Assembly: GCF_964222135.1 (NCBI RefSeq) | Contig: NZ_CAXQBR010000079.1 | Location: 1-64,000, forward strand | DNA length: 64,000 nt | DNA from: Euzebya sp. | GTDB lineage: Bacteria; Actinomycetota; Nitriliruptoria; Euzebyales; Euzebyaceae | Direction of reading: 5' to 3' | In this document: one piece after another, positions 1-8,469 of the stretch | Layout of the letters: each line of letters begins with the position of its first letter | How positions within the stretch are numbered: the first letter of the stretch is position 1 | The notes under the pieces: generated by a model | The model's database searches: none | The model's input: the letters and a program-made list of their open reading frames with translations, nothing else | What the model was told of the DNA's origin: nothing | Program-made: the position numbers and the translations under genes

Positions 1-41
1 CAGCGGCGCCACTCCGCCCTCGACCAGACATCACCCGCCGA

Positions 42-218
42 CTACGAAGCTGCACACACCCCCACCGCCACTACCATGCCCCTCGCAGCCTGACCCGACG
101 GTGTCCGCTGCACCGGGGGAACTCCAATGGCGACGAGCAGGGAGGCAAGCAGCAGCACGATGAAGACGTGTGGCAGCACGAAGGTTCCCCACACCATGAG
201 CGACGACTTGTGCTCCAT
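42..218 (-). CDS. Possible small membrane peptide (58 aa)
   Basis: Short reading frame MEHKSSLMVWGTF... with one strong hydrophobic segment at about residues 8-32 and a polar tail; no family recognised. No Shine-Dalgarno is visible, but a TAGTCT hexamer lies 10 nt before the ATG, so leaderless expression is conceivable. It sits downstream of a GTAGTAG word that recurs before other genes of this redox block, which is the main reason to take it seriously. It could equally be a chance frame. Confidence 0.3.
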   Translation of the reverse strand: MEHKSSLMVWGTFVLPHVFIVLLLASLLVAIGVPPVQRTPSGQAARGMVVAVGVCAAS

Positions 219-240
219 CAAGGCCGCTAGACTACTACAT
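219..240 (-). promoter_or_regulatory. GTAGTAG-type promoter word before the small membrane peptide
   Basis: Read on the minus strand this contains GTAGTAGTCTAG, the same words (GTAGTAG and TCTA) found near 3365, 4454 and 17640. Here they are not in a clean inverted repeat, so this is the weakest member of the set. TAGTCT may itself act as a -10 hexamer. Confidence 0.3.
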
Positions 241-689
241 TGCGTCGTGAACGCGTCGGCTGTGTGCCGGCCAACTGCGTACCGGGCGCGACCGCCCGGT
301 GCGAGATGATCGTGAACGCCCGGGGGCGGCTCTCGGCCTATCTCGTCCTCGGCAAGCCGATCGTCGAGCTGCTTCCGGTGACACCGCTGCCGTCGTTGAT
401 GGCTGCGGCCCCCGAGCCTGGCGTGGTAAGCCAGTGGCTGGTGTTCACCACTGATGGAGGGCAGCCTCCAGCCCTGGAGCGTCCCCCGCTCTTGTGGTAC
501 GACGGCTATCCGTGCGATCGGAAGCCGGCGCCTATGTCCTGTTGTCCTAGGAAGTCGGCTGCGCACTCCTGAGCCCCGTTCTACAGGAGCCACGACCGGG
601 GTTGTTCGCCGGCATTCCGGTGCTTTCGGGCGGGCAGTGGCGGCGGCAGCGCCGGTGGCACTGATGGTCGGGTGGCTGGCGAACGCCGA
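241..689. other. No convincing gene
   Basis: About 450 bases with open frames on both strands but no recognisable domain, plausible start or ribosome-binding site. It lies after the stop of the Lnt-like gene and may hold remnants of older genes. Confidence 0.4.
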
Positions 690-2324
690 TCACCGCCGGT
701 GCGCCGAAGATCGTGTTGCTAACCGTAACCGTACTGGTCGGTGCAGCCGGATACCTCGTAGCCGCGTTGTTGCTTCGCAGTCCCGAGATCCGAGCACTGC
801 GCCACCGGTGACCGCGACGGCGAGCAGCACGGGGAGCGCCTGGCCGAAGACGGCGAATGGCGTGCGCCCAGTGGTGAGGGTGACCGAGCCGATCAGTCGA
901 TCGCTGCCGAACAAGCGCGTCGCCGGACCGTCGCCGCCGCCGGCGGGAAGAAGCGCAGAGCGGCCGGTTGTGGCCGCGATGACCATCGGCTTGCCCAGTT
1001 CGGCGGCTCGCAGGCGCGCGATGGCGAGGAGCTGGTCGGACACTTGGGCACGTTCGTAGGTGGCTTGCGTTGTCAGCGTGACCACGGCGTGGCTGCCTGC
1101 CGCGGCGTCTCGGACGTCACGGGAGAATGACAGCTCCCATGACGACACGGTGCCTACCGGTCCAGATGACGCGGCGAGCCGACCAGGCTCAGTTCCTCGC
1201 ACCATGTCGCGTGGGACCAGCCGGCCGACATCACCGATGCCGCCCAGCACGTTGCGAGCGGGCACGTATTCCCCGAACGGAACTGCGTGACGTTTCGTGT
1301 AGCTGTCGAGCATGCGGCCCTGAAGGTCGTAGAGCACGTTGCGGTTGAAGAACCCGTCCGGGCCTGTCGGTGACGTGACGCCGGCAAGCAACGGTGCGGG
1401 CAGCGCGCCCATCCGGTCGACCACCTCTTGGCCGGCGTCGGCCGGTGAACGGCCGCTGAGCGCGCCCTCGCCCCACAGCAGCAGGTCGACACTGTCCGGA
1501 AGGGTGGCCGAAGAGCGTATGAACTGCTCGAGGTTGGCCTCCTGTTCACCCGGACAATCCACGGCCGTCCGCCCGGGGCACGGAGGGTCGACCTGCACGA
1601 TCGCCACCTCAAGCGTGCCGCTCGGCGCGGTCCACGGCAGCAACCCGAGCCCCGTCATGCCAGCCAGCAGCGTCGCCACAACGGCAAGCGGCGCAAGGCG
1701 CCGTGAGGGCCGTCCGCGCTCGGTGGCCACGACTACCGCAGCCGCCACGGCCACCAACAGCCCTGATAGGCCGACAGAACCGATGACGGCCGCCGCCGCG
1801 CGCACCGGCAGGTCCACGGCCGACTGCGCGAGTTGACCCCACTCGAACCCGCCGAGGGGCCACCGCGCCCGTGCTGCCTCGGCCAGTGTCCATGACCCGG
1901 CAGTGACCGTGACCCATGCCAACCGCCCTCTCGAAGCCGAACCGGCCAACGCCCCGGGGATGGCGCTGAACAGCGCTTGGCTGCCGGCCAGCGCTGCGTA
2001 CGCGGGAATGCCGAAGCGAAGGCTCCAGACAAGCAACGAACCGAACAATCCCACCCCGTACAGGAATCCGACGAGGGCACCCGCGCGCCAGCCGCGCGCG
2101 CGTCGGAGCGCCCAGGTCCCTGCCACCATCCCAGAGAACCCGAGCACGGCCAGCCCCGCCGGACGGAAGGCGGCAGACGTGAGCAGTCCTCCGGCCAGCG
2201 CCAGCACGGGTCCGGCTGACGCCCATCTTGTGGCGGACGGAGCAGCAGTTGGTTTGCGCGCGTCATCGGGCTGCACGCTGGAGGTCCGCCGGTAGACAAC
2301 GAGCGTTCGCAGCATCCTGCTCAT
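690..2324 (-). CDS. lnt: Apolipoprotein N-acyltransferase-like protein with Cys-to-Ser active site
   Basis: About 544 aa. Residues 35-230 hold several membrane helices and about 237-490 a nitrilase-type domain, followed by a last membrane segment: the Lnt layout, which transfers the third acyl chain to lipoproteins. Two catalytic positions of the family are present: Glu in LLWGEGALS (about E286) and Lys in SYTKRHAVPFGEYVP (about K344). The family nucleophile, Cys in an ICYE-type motif, is Ser here (VSSWELSF, S395, codon TCA). The protein may therefore be inactive, or a paralogue. The start is uncertain: ATG at 2324 or 2315; an upstream in-frame ATG would add a non-homologous extension. Confidence 0.8.
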   Translation of the reverse strand: MSRMLRTLVVYRRTSSVQPDDARKPTAAPSATRWASAGPVLALAGGLLTSAAFRPAGLAVLGFSGMVAGTWALRRARGWRAGALVGFLYGVGLFGSLLVWSLRFGIPAYAALAGSQALFSAIPGALAGSASRGRLAWVTVTAGSWTLAEAARARWPLGGFEWGQLAQSAVDLPVRAAAAVIGSVGLSGLLVAVAAAVVVATERGRPSRRLAPLAVVATLLAGMTGLGLLPWTAPSGTLEVAIVQVDPPCPGRTAVDCPGEQEANLEQFIRSSATLPDSVDLLLWGEGALSGRSPADAGQEVVDRMGALPAPLLAGVTSPTGPDGFFNRNVLYDLQGRMLDSYTKRHAVPFGEYVPARNVLGGIGDVGRLVPRDMVRGTEPGRLAASSGPVGTVSSWELSFSRDVRDAAAGSHAVVTLTTQATYERAQVSDQLLAIARLRAAELGKPMVIAATTGRSALLPAGGGDGPATRLFGSDRLIGSVTLTTGRTPFAVFGQALPVLLAVAVTGGAVLGSRDCEATTRLRGIRLHRPVRLRLATRSSAHRR

Positions 2325-2533
2325 GTGCCGTTGGAGTGGATCGAACCTCGGGTGCAGAGGGTGCGTGGACGCCATCCAATCCGGTGGTCCCTGCATCAAG
2401 AGGTGACCGACCAAGGCGAACACCACCGCTGCGAAGAAGCCGCGGGGGGCAAGACGGCGCGGCGCAACCGGACCACCTCACGTACGACCAAGATGTGTCG
2501 TCGTCCGGCAATAGCCTGGGGGCGTGGTCAAGC

Positions 2534-3307
2534 TCACCGACTTCGTCGGCGGGTAGCAGCGGTCCGGATCTGAGGCGATCGCACCCCGGACGGACGCGAG
2601 CGGCCAGCGGCAGCAACCTCGGCGCCGATCTGTTCATCACGTCCAGGCCCACCTTGGCGGTCACGGCGCCTGCGCACGGTCCCTGCGAAGGCCGCCATCT
2701 GCAGTGCTACGACCACTACCACCCCGACGATAAAGGGGAAGCGAAACCAGTCCGGTGGCGGGACTTCCTTGTGGAACGATGCGGTGTAGTGCAAGAACAG
2801 GAAGTAACCCGTGTGGAGGACGACGAGGTAGAACACCACGTAGGCGCCGTTATGCAGCCATTTCCACGCTGATGGGCCCAGCCGCCGCAATGCGTAGTCG
2901 GAAGAGGTCGCTGCCAAGGCCACCGCCCACAGGAGTGCCACCAGACCGACGAGGTTGGCCAAGCCGAAGCCGGGCTCCATGCGCGCGGTTCGCCCCAGCT
3001 GGGGAACGAGCTCGTACCCGAGGAACCGCAGAACGCTCCAGCGTGCCCAGCCATTGAGGATGAGCACGGTGTGAATGGTGGCGAGCACCCCGAACCAGAT
3101 GCCGGTCTCCCGCCGCCAGGGCAGTGCCCGCCCGACGGGCCGCCACAGTCGAGCCAGCGGGCCCACTGCCATTGTGACGAGCAACAGCACGAGTGCGGCG
3201 TCGCCCACGGCCTTCCATAGGCGCATGTCGGGCGACCACCCTGGACGCGAGGCCCAGAACAGGGCGAGTGCGGTACCACCGGCGGTCGCAACCGCTGCAT
3301 GGCGCAT
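2534..3307 (-). CDS. Ferric-reductase-like transmembrane protein (MsrQ-like heme protein)
   Basis: 257 aa with about six membrane segments. Histidines within helices (ATIHTVLILNGW, KWLHNGAYVVFYLVVLHTGY) are typical of the ferric reductase-like transmembrane domain, which binds two b hemes and moves electrons across the membrane. There is no FAD/NAD domain, so it resembles the MsrQ/YedZ class rather than full ferric reductases. The C-terminus is an Arg-rich cytoplasmic tail. The ATG at 3307 is chosen because homology begins there and a GGAGAG lies upstream; an in-frame ATG further upstream only adds basic low-complexity sequence. An operator-like element lies 58 bp upstream. Confidence 0.72.
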   Translation of the reverse strand: MRHAAVATAGGTALALFWASRPGWSPDMRLWKAVGDAALVLLLVTMAVGPLARLWRPVGRALPWRRETGIWFGVLATIHTVLILNGWARWSVLRFLGYELVPQLGRTARMEPGFGLANLVGLVALLWAVALAATSSDYALRRLGPSAWKWLHNGAYVVFYLVVLHTGYFLFLHYTASFHKEVPPPDWFRFPFIVGVVVVVALQMAAFAGTVRRRRDRQGGPGRDEQIGAEVAAAGRSRPSGVRSPQIRTAATRRRSR

Positions 3308-3364
3308 GAATGTGATGTCTCTCCTCGTCCGCGCCGCTATAGGATTACCTCCAGGCCCACCAGT

Positions 3365-3386
3365 GCTACTACGCAACGCCGTAGAC
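3365..3386 (-). promoter_or_regulatory. Operator-like element before the ferric-reductase-like gene
   Basis: Minus strand shows GTCTACG, 7 nt, then GTAGTAGC; the inner bases form CTACG/CGTAG-type inverted halves. The same two words flank the centre of the site before the Rieske gene at 17640. The nearest plausible target is the minus-strand gene starting at 3307. Confidence 0.45.
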
Positions 3387-3621
3387 TGTACCTGATGGTT
3401 TCGACGAGTGCCGGCCGGCCGGGCGGGTCGACTTCCCTGCCGGGGCCTGGGGTTGCGACGCGTCGACGGTCGACTAGCGGCTGTAGCTCTGTCAAGGTCG
3501 TGTCGACGAAGGTGGCGCAGCCATTGCTCATGCATGGGTTTGGATGGCTGAAGGGGCTGCCGTGTGGAGTCACCGGTGTGCCGTGGGCTCGTGGCGCGAT
3601 GAGGCGTTCATCTGATCGAGG

Positions 3622-4055
3622 TCAGCTGGAGGGTGCCTCGCAGATCTGCGCGATGGTCTGTCGTTGGGACGCCCGCTGCTCCTCGGTCCACCAGGACCCT
3701 GATGAACTCCAGGACCCGCGCGGCGGTCGTAGGCGTCCAACTCCTCGGCGAAGGGTGACATCGTCGGGACGTCGTCGGGCAGCCCGGGCCGATCGGGCGC
3801 CCCGGCGGCGATGATCTCCAGCAGGACGCAGTCGGCATTGGCCAGGTGTGGCCCGCCTGATTGTGTCGCGGGGGAGGGTCGGTGATCGTGCCTCCCTCCG
3901 ACCCACCGTGGCAGACACATTGGCCTCATAGATCGCCTCCCACGGCGTTGGCCACCGTCGCCTCCTCCAGCCCCGCCCCGCTCTCAGCGATCGGGCCCGG
4001 TGCCGCGCAGGCGGCCAAGGCACAGCATCGGCTGGCGGCACCGGAGAACACCCCC
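3622..4055 (-). pseudogene. Decayed c-type cytochrome
   Basis: Reading across frames on the minus strand gives a lipoprotein-like or signal region, then CVCHGGSEGG (a CxxCH heme site, about 3890-3920), then HLANADCVLLEIIAAGAP, a methionine-bearing segment DVPTMSPFAEELD, and a C-terminal helix VLEFIRV...WWTEEQRASQ. This is the order of a single-heme cytochrome c, with the distal Met in TMSPF. No frame is continuous: there are at least three frame changes and a TGA just before the heme motif. It is a pseudogene, or the sequence has indel errors. Its place beside Ccm and Rieske genes fits a former electron carrier. Confidence 0.65.
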
Positions 4056-4089
4056 AGCGTGTAGACCGTTCACGGACCGCTGCCGCCCG

Positions 4090-4438
4090 ATGTCCGTCAT
4101 CGGCAGCGTGATGCCCGCCCAACAACCTGAAGACGGCGAGCAGCATCTGGCTGGCGTCGACGACGTAGATCGTCCTGTGCTCGGTGAGGAACAGCTGGCG
4201 CAGCGCCGCTGCGCCGAGTGCGATCGGCATGATCACGGTGGCGATCCCGGCGGCGAACACGAACGTCATCGCTGTCATGACCCGACGGTTCTGCAGCGAG
4301 CCGACGAAGTGCGCCGGCAGCATCACCGAGATGCCAGCACGGGGCGAACAACGCGATCGTCCAGGCGACCACGGCCGCGATCACCGACCCGCCCCGGAAC
4401 GCGCTGCTGTCCGTCGTTTGTCCATCCACCGAGGACAC
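4090..4438 (-). pseudogene. Frame-shifted membrane protein remnant
   Basis: The 5' part reads MSSVDGQTTDSSAFRGG and a hydrophobic helix to about 4345. A frame change then leads into MLPAHFVGSLQNRRVM and further hydrophobic helices (TAMTFVFAAGIATVIMPIA, IYVVDASQMLLAVFRLLGG). It is probably a small polytopic protein of unknown family that preceded the cytochrome gene in one operon. The family could not be named. A sequencing indel near 4345 would be an alternative explanation. Confidence 0.45.
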
Positions 4439-4453
4439 CGACAGTCGTCGGCC

Positions 4454-4475
4454 GTCTATGACGACCAGTAGTATG
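4454..4475. promoter_or_regulatory. Operator-like element upstream of the decayed membrane/cytochrome genes
   Basis: Contains GTCTATGAC, 4 nt, AGTAGTATG. It lies 16 bp upstream of the start of the minus-strand remnant at 4438 and shares both words with the 17640 site, though with a shorter centre. Confidence 0.4.
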
Positions 4476-4710
4476 TGATCACTGCGTCTCGTCCGCCATC
4501 GTGCGCTGCATGGCGGCCGAGCACCAAGCGGCGCACCGCGTGACGTACGACGTGGCAGTGATCATCGCATCGCTCGAGAGCGAGGAGCACATTAGCGCGA
4601 CCGCTCCCATGGAGCCCGCCGCACGATCGACGGTGGCGGGGGGTCCCAGCGTCAGCGTGGTCGGCCCTTCACTCACCTGCTGTGGCCTTCTGGGCGTCCC
4701 ACTGAGCATG
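4476..4710. other. No confident gene
   Basis: Short open frames exist on both strands (for example one of about 75 codons on each) but neither has a ribosome-binding site, a recognisable domain or clear codon bias. Treated as an intergenic region between divergent transcription units. Confidence 0.35.
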
Positions 4711-4733
4711 AGTTACTACGAGATATAGTAACT
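4711..4733. promoter_or_regulatory. Perfect 8-bp inverted repeat, probable operator/promoter
   Basis: AGTTACTA (4711-4718), spacer CGAGATA, TAGTAACT (4726-4733): perfectly complementary arms. It includes TATAGT, a plausible -10 hexamer, and lies 38 bp before the small membrane protein gene at 4771, so a bound protein would block the promoter. It resembles the sites at 8412 and 17640 (CTACGA...ATAGT). Confidence 0.6.
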
Positions 4734-4770
4734 TGATGGGTGTGAGTCTGTCCGACGGCTGGAGATCTAG

Positions 4771-5085
4771 ATGATGAACTTGCTCAAGATGTGCCTGAAC
4801 CTCAGGGTGATGGCCGGGCTGGCCGCCGCTGCCGTGGGCATCTGGGTGCTCGCTCCGCAGTGGTTGGTCGCGGCGTTGCCGCTGCTGTTCCTGGCCATCT
4901 GTCCGCTGTCGATGGTGGTCATGATTAAGATGATGATGCCCGGCTCGGGTCAGAAGGACGAGGCGCCCGACGGGGCTGTCCCTGCTGCCTCAGACGCGGT
5001 CTTGGAGGGTCGACTCCGCGAGCTTGAGGCGCAGCAGGCAGCCGTGGCCGCACAGCTGCAGAGCCGCCGCCAGCCGCAGGTGTGA
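4771..5085 (+). CDS. Small two-helix membrane protein (DUF2933-like)
   Basis: 104 aa. Two closely spaced hydrophobic segments (about 12-30 and 32-50) are followed by a Met-rich edge (VVMIKMMMPG) and a soluble, Ala/Gln-rich, probably coiled tail (about 75-100). The size, helix pair and CPL...M signature recall DUF2933-type proteins often found with copper and redox genes; that assignment is tentative. It is the first gene of a likely operon: the TlpA-like gene begins 6 nt after its stop. The operator-like palindrome at 4711 is its probable control site. Confidence 0.65.
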   Translation: MMNLLKMCLNLRVMAGLAAAAVGIWVLAPQWLVAALPLLFLAICPLSMVVMIKMMMPGSGQKDEAPDGAVPAASDAVLEGRLRELEAQQAAVAAQLQSRRQPQV

Positions 5086-5091
5086 CCCGGC

Positions 5092-5736
5092 GTGTCGCCA
5101 GGTCTTCTCAACGATGAGTCAGCGCCGGTCGCGGACCACGTCGACCGCCGACGGAAATGGCGGCTCACAGCGGCGGTGGTGCTGGTGGCCGTGTCGGTCG
5201 GCGTGGGCGTCCTCGCCGGCCTCGGACGGGATGGCGGGGTGGGGGCCGTCTTCGCGGAGGATCGTTTGCTCACCGGTGGGCTGGGATCGGCTGGGGAGGA
5301 CGCGCCGACGTCTCTGCCCGCACAGGTCCTCCCCTCCCTCGGCCCGGGCGCGGACGTCGACCTGTCCGACTACCTGGGGTCCCCGATGCTGGTGAACTTC
5401 TGGGCGACGTGGTGCGGACCATGCGTCACCGATATGCCGGTCTTGCGCGACACCAGCCGGCAGCTTGCCGGCCAGGTGACCTTCCTGGGCATCAACGTGC
5501 AGGACAACGAGGAGAATGCGCTCGAGTTCCTCCAAGAGCTGGACGTCACCTACGATCAGGCGCGTGATCCGCTGGCCGAGTACTTCACCGAGGTTGGCGG
5601 GTTCGGCATGCCGACCACCTTGCTGATCGACGAAGCGGGCAAGATCGTCTATCGACACACCGGCGCGATCGAGGCCGCCGAGCTGCGCGACCTGCTGACA
5701 CGGCACCTGGACGTTCGGTCCGGACCGGCGGGATGA
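5092..5736 (+). CDS. Membrane-anchored TlpA/ResA-like thioredoxin
   Basis: 214 aa from GTG. One N-terminal membrane anchor (about 24-45), then a thioredoxin fold with the redox pair in FWATWCGPC (C108, C111) and the cis-proline region GFGMPTTLLID. TlpA/ResA proteins act outside the membrane as thiol reductants, often keeping apocytochrome c or copper-site cysteines reduced. It overlaps the following hydrolase gene (ATGA) and follows the DUF2933-like gene. It is distinct from the CcmG of the ccm operon at 13036, so the region holds two extracytoplasmic thioredoxins. Confidence 0.88.
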   Translation: MSPGLLNDESAPVADHVDRRRKWRLTAAVVLVAVSVGVGVLAGLGRDGGVGAVFAEDRLLTGGLGSAGEDAPTSLPAQVLPSLGPGADVDLSDYLGSPMLVNFWATWCGPCVTDMPVLRDTSRQLAGQVTFLGINVQDNEENALEFLQELDVTYDQARDPLAEYFTEVGGFGMPTTLLIDEAGKIVYRHTGAIEAAELRDLLTRHLDVRSGPAG

Positions 5737-6647
5737 GGCGGACCGCTGCCGTCGCTTCATCGGCGGCTGCGACGTGGATGTGGCGGCACACCACCTCCCC
5801 GGCGGTGCGAGGTTGGACGCCACCGTCGGGCCGCCGCACCCTGGCCGGCCCGCTGGCGGTGCGACGGCTCGGCACGGGCGAGCGGGAGAGAGTGGTTGTG
5901 CTGTTGCACGGTCTGACCGCCTCTGGTGACTGGTGGGGCGGCGGCTACGACGCCCTCGCGGCCCATGCTGAGGTCGTGGTCCCCGATCTGCTCGGGTTCG
6001 GCGCCTCGATGGACGTCAGCCGGACGGACTTCTCCCGTGAGGCCCACCTCGACGCGCTCGACGAGATGCTGGCCGACTTGAGGCTCGATGGCCGGCCACT
6101 GACCGTGGTCGGACACTCCATGGGCACGCTGGCGGCCCTGCACTGGGCAGCCCGGCGTGCAGAGACGGTGCGGGTCGTGGCGTTCTGCGCCCCGCTGTAC
6201 GCCGATCGTGCAGAGGCGGAGCGCCACATCGCCGAGATCGGCACGCTGGAGCGGTTCTTCGCGCTGAACACCAGGATCGCGCAGCGAAGCTGTGCACTGA
6301 TGTGCGAGTACCGCAGCACGGCGCAGTGGCTGTGGACCGCGGTGTCGCCGCAGTGGCCGGTGCGGCTGGCCCGCCACGGGGTCCTGCACACGTGGGACGC
6401 CTACCTCGGCGGGATCGAAGGCCTGATCATCCGCGGTGACTGGGAAGCGGCCATCGGCGAACTCGATGCCCGGGGGGTCCCAATGCTCCTAGCCGACGGG
6501 GCCGATGACCCGGTCCCCGTGGCCGCCCGTACCGCTCAGCTGGAGACGGTCTACGACTGTGTGGACACCGCACGGCACCCCACCGCCGGGCACGACTTAC
6601 CGGCTGCCTACCCCGATTGGGCACTCACCCGGATCGTGCAGTCCTGA
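5733..6647 (+). CDS. Alpha/beta hydrolase
   Basis: 304 aa. The oxyanion region LLHGLTASGDWW is near residue 55, the nucleophile elbow is GHSMG, and an Asp in DGADDPVPV plus a His near the end (PTAGHDLP) complete a Ser-Asp-His triad. The first 35 residues are Arg/Ala-rich without a clean signal peptide. Substrate cannot be told from sequence. The start overlaps the stop of the thioredoxin gene (ATGA), implying co-translation in one operon. Confidence 0.85.
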   Translation: MRRTAAVASSAAATWMWRHTTSPAVRGWTPPSGRRTLAGPLAVRRLGTGERERVVVLLHGLTASGDWWGGGYDALAAHAEVVVPDLLGFGASMDVSRTDFSREAHLDALDEMLADLRLDGRPLTVVGHSMGTLAALHWAARRAETVRVVAFCAPLYADRAEAERHIAEIGTLERFFALNTRIAQRSCALMCEYRSTAQWLWTAVSPQWPVRLARHGVLHTWDAYLGGIEGLIIRGDWEAAIGELDARGVPMLLADGADDPVPVAARTAQLETVYDCVDTARHPTAGHDLPAAYPDWALTRIVQS

Positions 6648-6722
6648 CGGCCGACAGCTCCCCGCCGCACGCCGCACGCTCGCACCGCCGAACCTGCAGC
6701 CGTTCGGATGAAGAGGAATTCA

Positions 6723-7355
6723 ATGGTCTCCCACCCCGTATTCGCCCGGGTTTATGAGCGTCTCAGCCGCCGCATGGAACAGCATGGCAACGCTGAGCAT
6801 CGCCGGCGGTTGCTGGCAGACCTGCACGGCCGGGTCATCGAGGTCGGCGCCGGCAACGGCCTGAACTTCGCCCACTACCCGCCGGGCGTCGATGGGGTCC
6901 TTGCCGTGGAGCCGGAGCCGCGGCTGCGTCGCGCAGCGATACGTGCTGCGCAGTCCGCTGCGGTCCCGATCACCGTCGTCGACGGTCTTGCCGACGCGTT
7001 GCCTGCGGCTGACGGCAGCGTTGACGCCGCGGTCGCGTCGCTGGTGCTGTGCTCGGTGCCAGACCAATCGGTGGCGCTCGCCGAGCTGCACCGGATCCTG
7101 CAACCCGGTGGAGAGCTGCGCTTCTATGAGTACGTACGTGCACACGAACCGCGCCTGGCATCGGTGCAACGTGCGGTGGATCACGTGTGGCCATACCTGG
7201 CTGGGGGCTGCCACACCAGTCGCCGGACAGTGGCCGCGATCAAAGCGGCCGGCTTCGTCATCGACGACATCGCGGCCTTCCGCTTCCCCGAGACGCGGAT
7301 CCCGCTGCCACCGGCGCCACATGTGATCGGCGTTGCACGCAGGGCCTCATCGTGA
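6723..7355 (+). CDS. Class I SAM-dependent methyltransferase
   Basis: About 210 aa. The SAM motif is VIEVGAGNGLNFAHYP, with motif II LAVEPEP, and DGLADALPAADGSVDAAVASLVL... marking the Methyltransf_11 fold; the GNGLN-type motif and C-terminal RFPETRIP...HVIGVARR resemble METTL7-like enzymes. The start is placed at the ATG at 6723, since AAGAGGAA lies at proper spacing; an ATG 15 nt upstream is in frame but overlaps that Shine-Dalgarno. It follows the hydrolase gene by 75 bp on the same strand. Confidence 0.85.
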   Translation: MVSHPVFARVYERLSRRMEQHGNAEHRRRLLADLHGRVIEVGAGNGLNFAHYPPGVDGVLAVEPEPRLRRAAIRAAQSAAVPITVVDGLADALPAADGSVDAAVASLVLCSVPDQSVALAELHRILQPGGELRFYEYVRAHEPRLASVQRAVDHVWPYLAGGCHTSRRTVAAIKAAGFVIDDIAAFRFPETRIPLPPAPHVIGVARRASS

Positions 7356-7452
7356 GCGGCCGCCAACGACGTCATCGCCGGTTGTCCGCCCTGCGACGAT
7401 GCGAGGTCAAGATCGACACGCCGTGGAGCAGCGGCCTACCGAAGGCACGAAC

Positions 7453-8328
7453 ATGAAGATCGCGATGGTCGGGCTTGGCAAGATGGGCGCGAACATGACC
7501 GAGCGGCTGCGACGGGCCGGCCACCAGGTGGTGGGCTACGACCGTGACCCCGACCGGGCCGATGTCGGTTCGCTGGCGGCGGCGGTGGCGGCCTTGGATG
7601 GTGAAGCACGTCGGGTCGTGTGGCTGATGGTCCCATCGGGCGGGCCGACCAACGCCACCGTCGAGGAGTTGGCGCGACTGCTGTCTGATGGGGATCTGGT
7701 CGTGGACGGCGGCAACTCGCACTTCCGTGACTCCATGCGCCACGCTGAGCTGCTCGCGCGGCTGGGCGTCGGCTTCGTTGACGCGGGCGTGTCCGGCGGC
7801 GTGTGGGGACTGAGCGAGGGCTACTGCATCATGGCCGGCGGTGACGGGGCGGACATCGACCACCTACGACCGATCGTGGAAGCGCTCGTCACTGACGACG
7901 GCTTCGCGCACGTCGGTCCGGCCGGCACCGGACACTTCGTGAAGATGGTTCACAACGGCGTGGAGTACGCACTCATGCAGGCCTACGCAGAGGGGTATGA
8001 GCTGCTGACCGCGGTTGACCTCGACATCGACGTGCACGCCTCGCTGGAGGTGTGGCGACACGGCAGCGTGGTGCGGTCCTGGCTGCTGGACCTGCTGGCC
8101 GACGCTCTGGCCGATGACCCCGGACTGGCCTCGGTGCGCGGATACGCGGAAGATTCAGGTGCGGGACGGTGGACCGTGGAGGAGGCGATCGCCAACGCCG
8201 TCCCGGTCCCCGCGATCAGCGCGGCGCTGTTCGCCCGGTTCGCATCCCGGCAGCCGGACTCCCCGGCCATGAAGGCGATCGCGACGCTGCGCAACCGATT
8301 CGGCGGCCACGGGATGCGGGCGTCATGA
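7453..8328 (+). CDS. gnd: 6-phosphogluconate dehydrogenase, short (YqeC-type)
   Basis: 291 aa. The Rossmann start MKIAMVGLGKMGANM, the substrate motif VVDGGNSHFRDS, the SGGVWGLSEGYCIMAGG loop and FVKMVHNGVEYALMQ are signatures of decarboxylating 6-phosphogluconate dehydrogenase. The length matches the short class (about 300 aa), commonly NAD-preferring, rather than the 470-aa form. ATG at 7453 is chosen by homology; a longer frame upstream adds unrelated residues. It supplies ribulose 5-phosphate and reduced cofactor. Why it lies in a redox gene block is unclear. Confidence 0.9.
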   Translation: MKIAMVGLGKMGANMTERLRRAGHQVVGYDRDPDRADVGSLAAAVAALDGEARRVVWLMVPSGGPTNATVEELARLLSDGDLVVDGGNSHFRDSMRHAELLARLGVGFVDAGVSGGVWGLSEGYCIMAGGDGADIDHLRPIVEALVTDDGFAHVGPAGTGHFVKMVHNGVEYALMQAYAEGYELLTAVDLDIDVHASLEVWRHGSVVRSWLLDLLADALADDPGLASVRGYAEDSGAGRWTVEEAIANAVPVPAISAALFARFASRQPDSPAMKAIATLRNRFGGHGMRAS

Positions 8329-8411
8329 CCGCCCCCCGACATCACGACCGACGGCTGAACCCGCGCACCCAGTCGTCTTCCACGGTTCGCGGCCGGCCCA
8401 GCACCGCCCTA

Positions 8412-8454
8412 CACTACGACCGCGCATAGTTGACCAACTCGGCTGACGTCAGCC
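8412..8454. promoter_or_regulatory. Two operator-like elements before the ccm operon
   Basis: First element: CTACGAC (8414-8420), 5 nt, ATAGT (8426-8430), with spacing identical to the site before the Rieske gene (17641-17657). Second element: GGCTGACGTCAGCC (8441-8454), a perfect 14-bp palindrome, 15 bp before the ccmA GTG start. CATAGT could be the -10 hexamer. Confidence 0.5.
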
Positions 8455-8469
8455 ACGCAACTGCGACCC

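Noticed and set aside
3337-3573. Minus-strand frame of 78 codons overlapping the operator near 3365
   Set aside because: No ribosome-binding site or family, and it would run through the probable promoter of the ferric-reductase-like gene.
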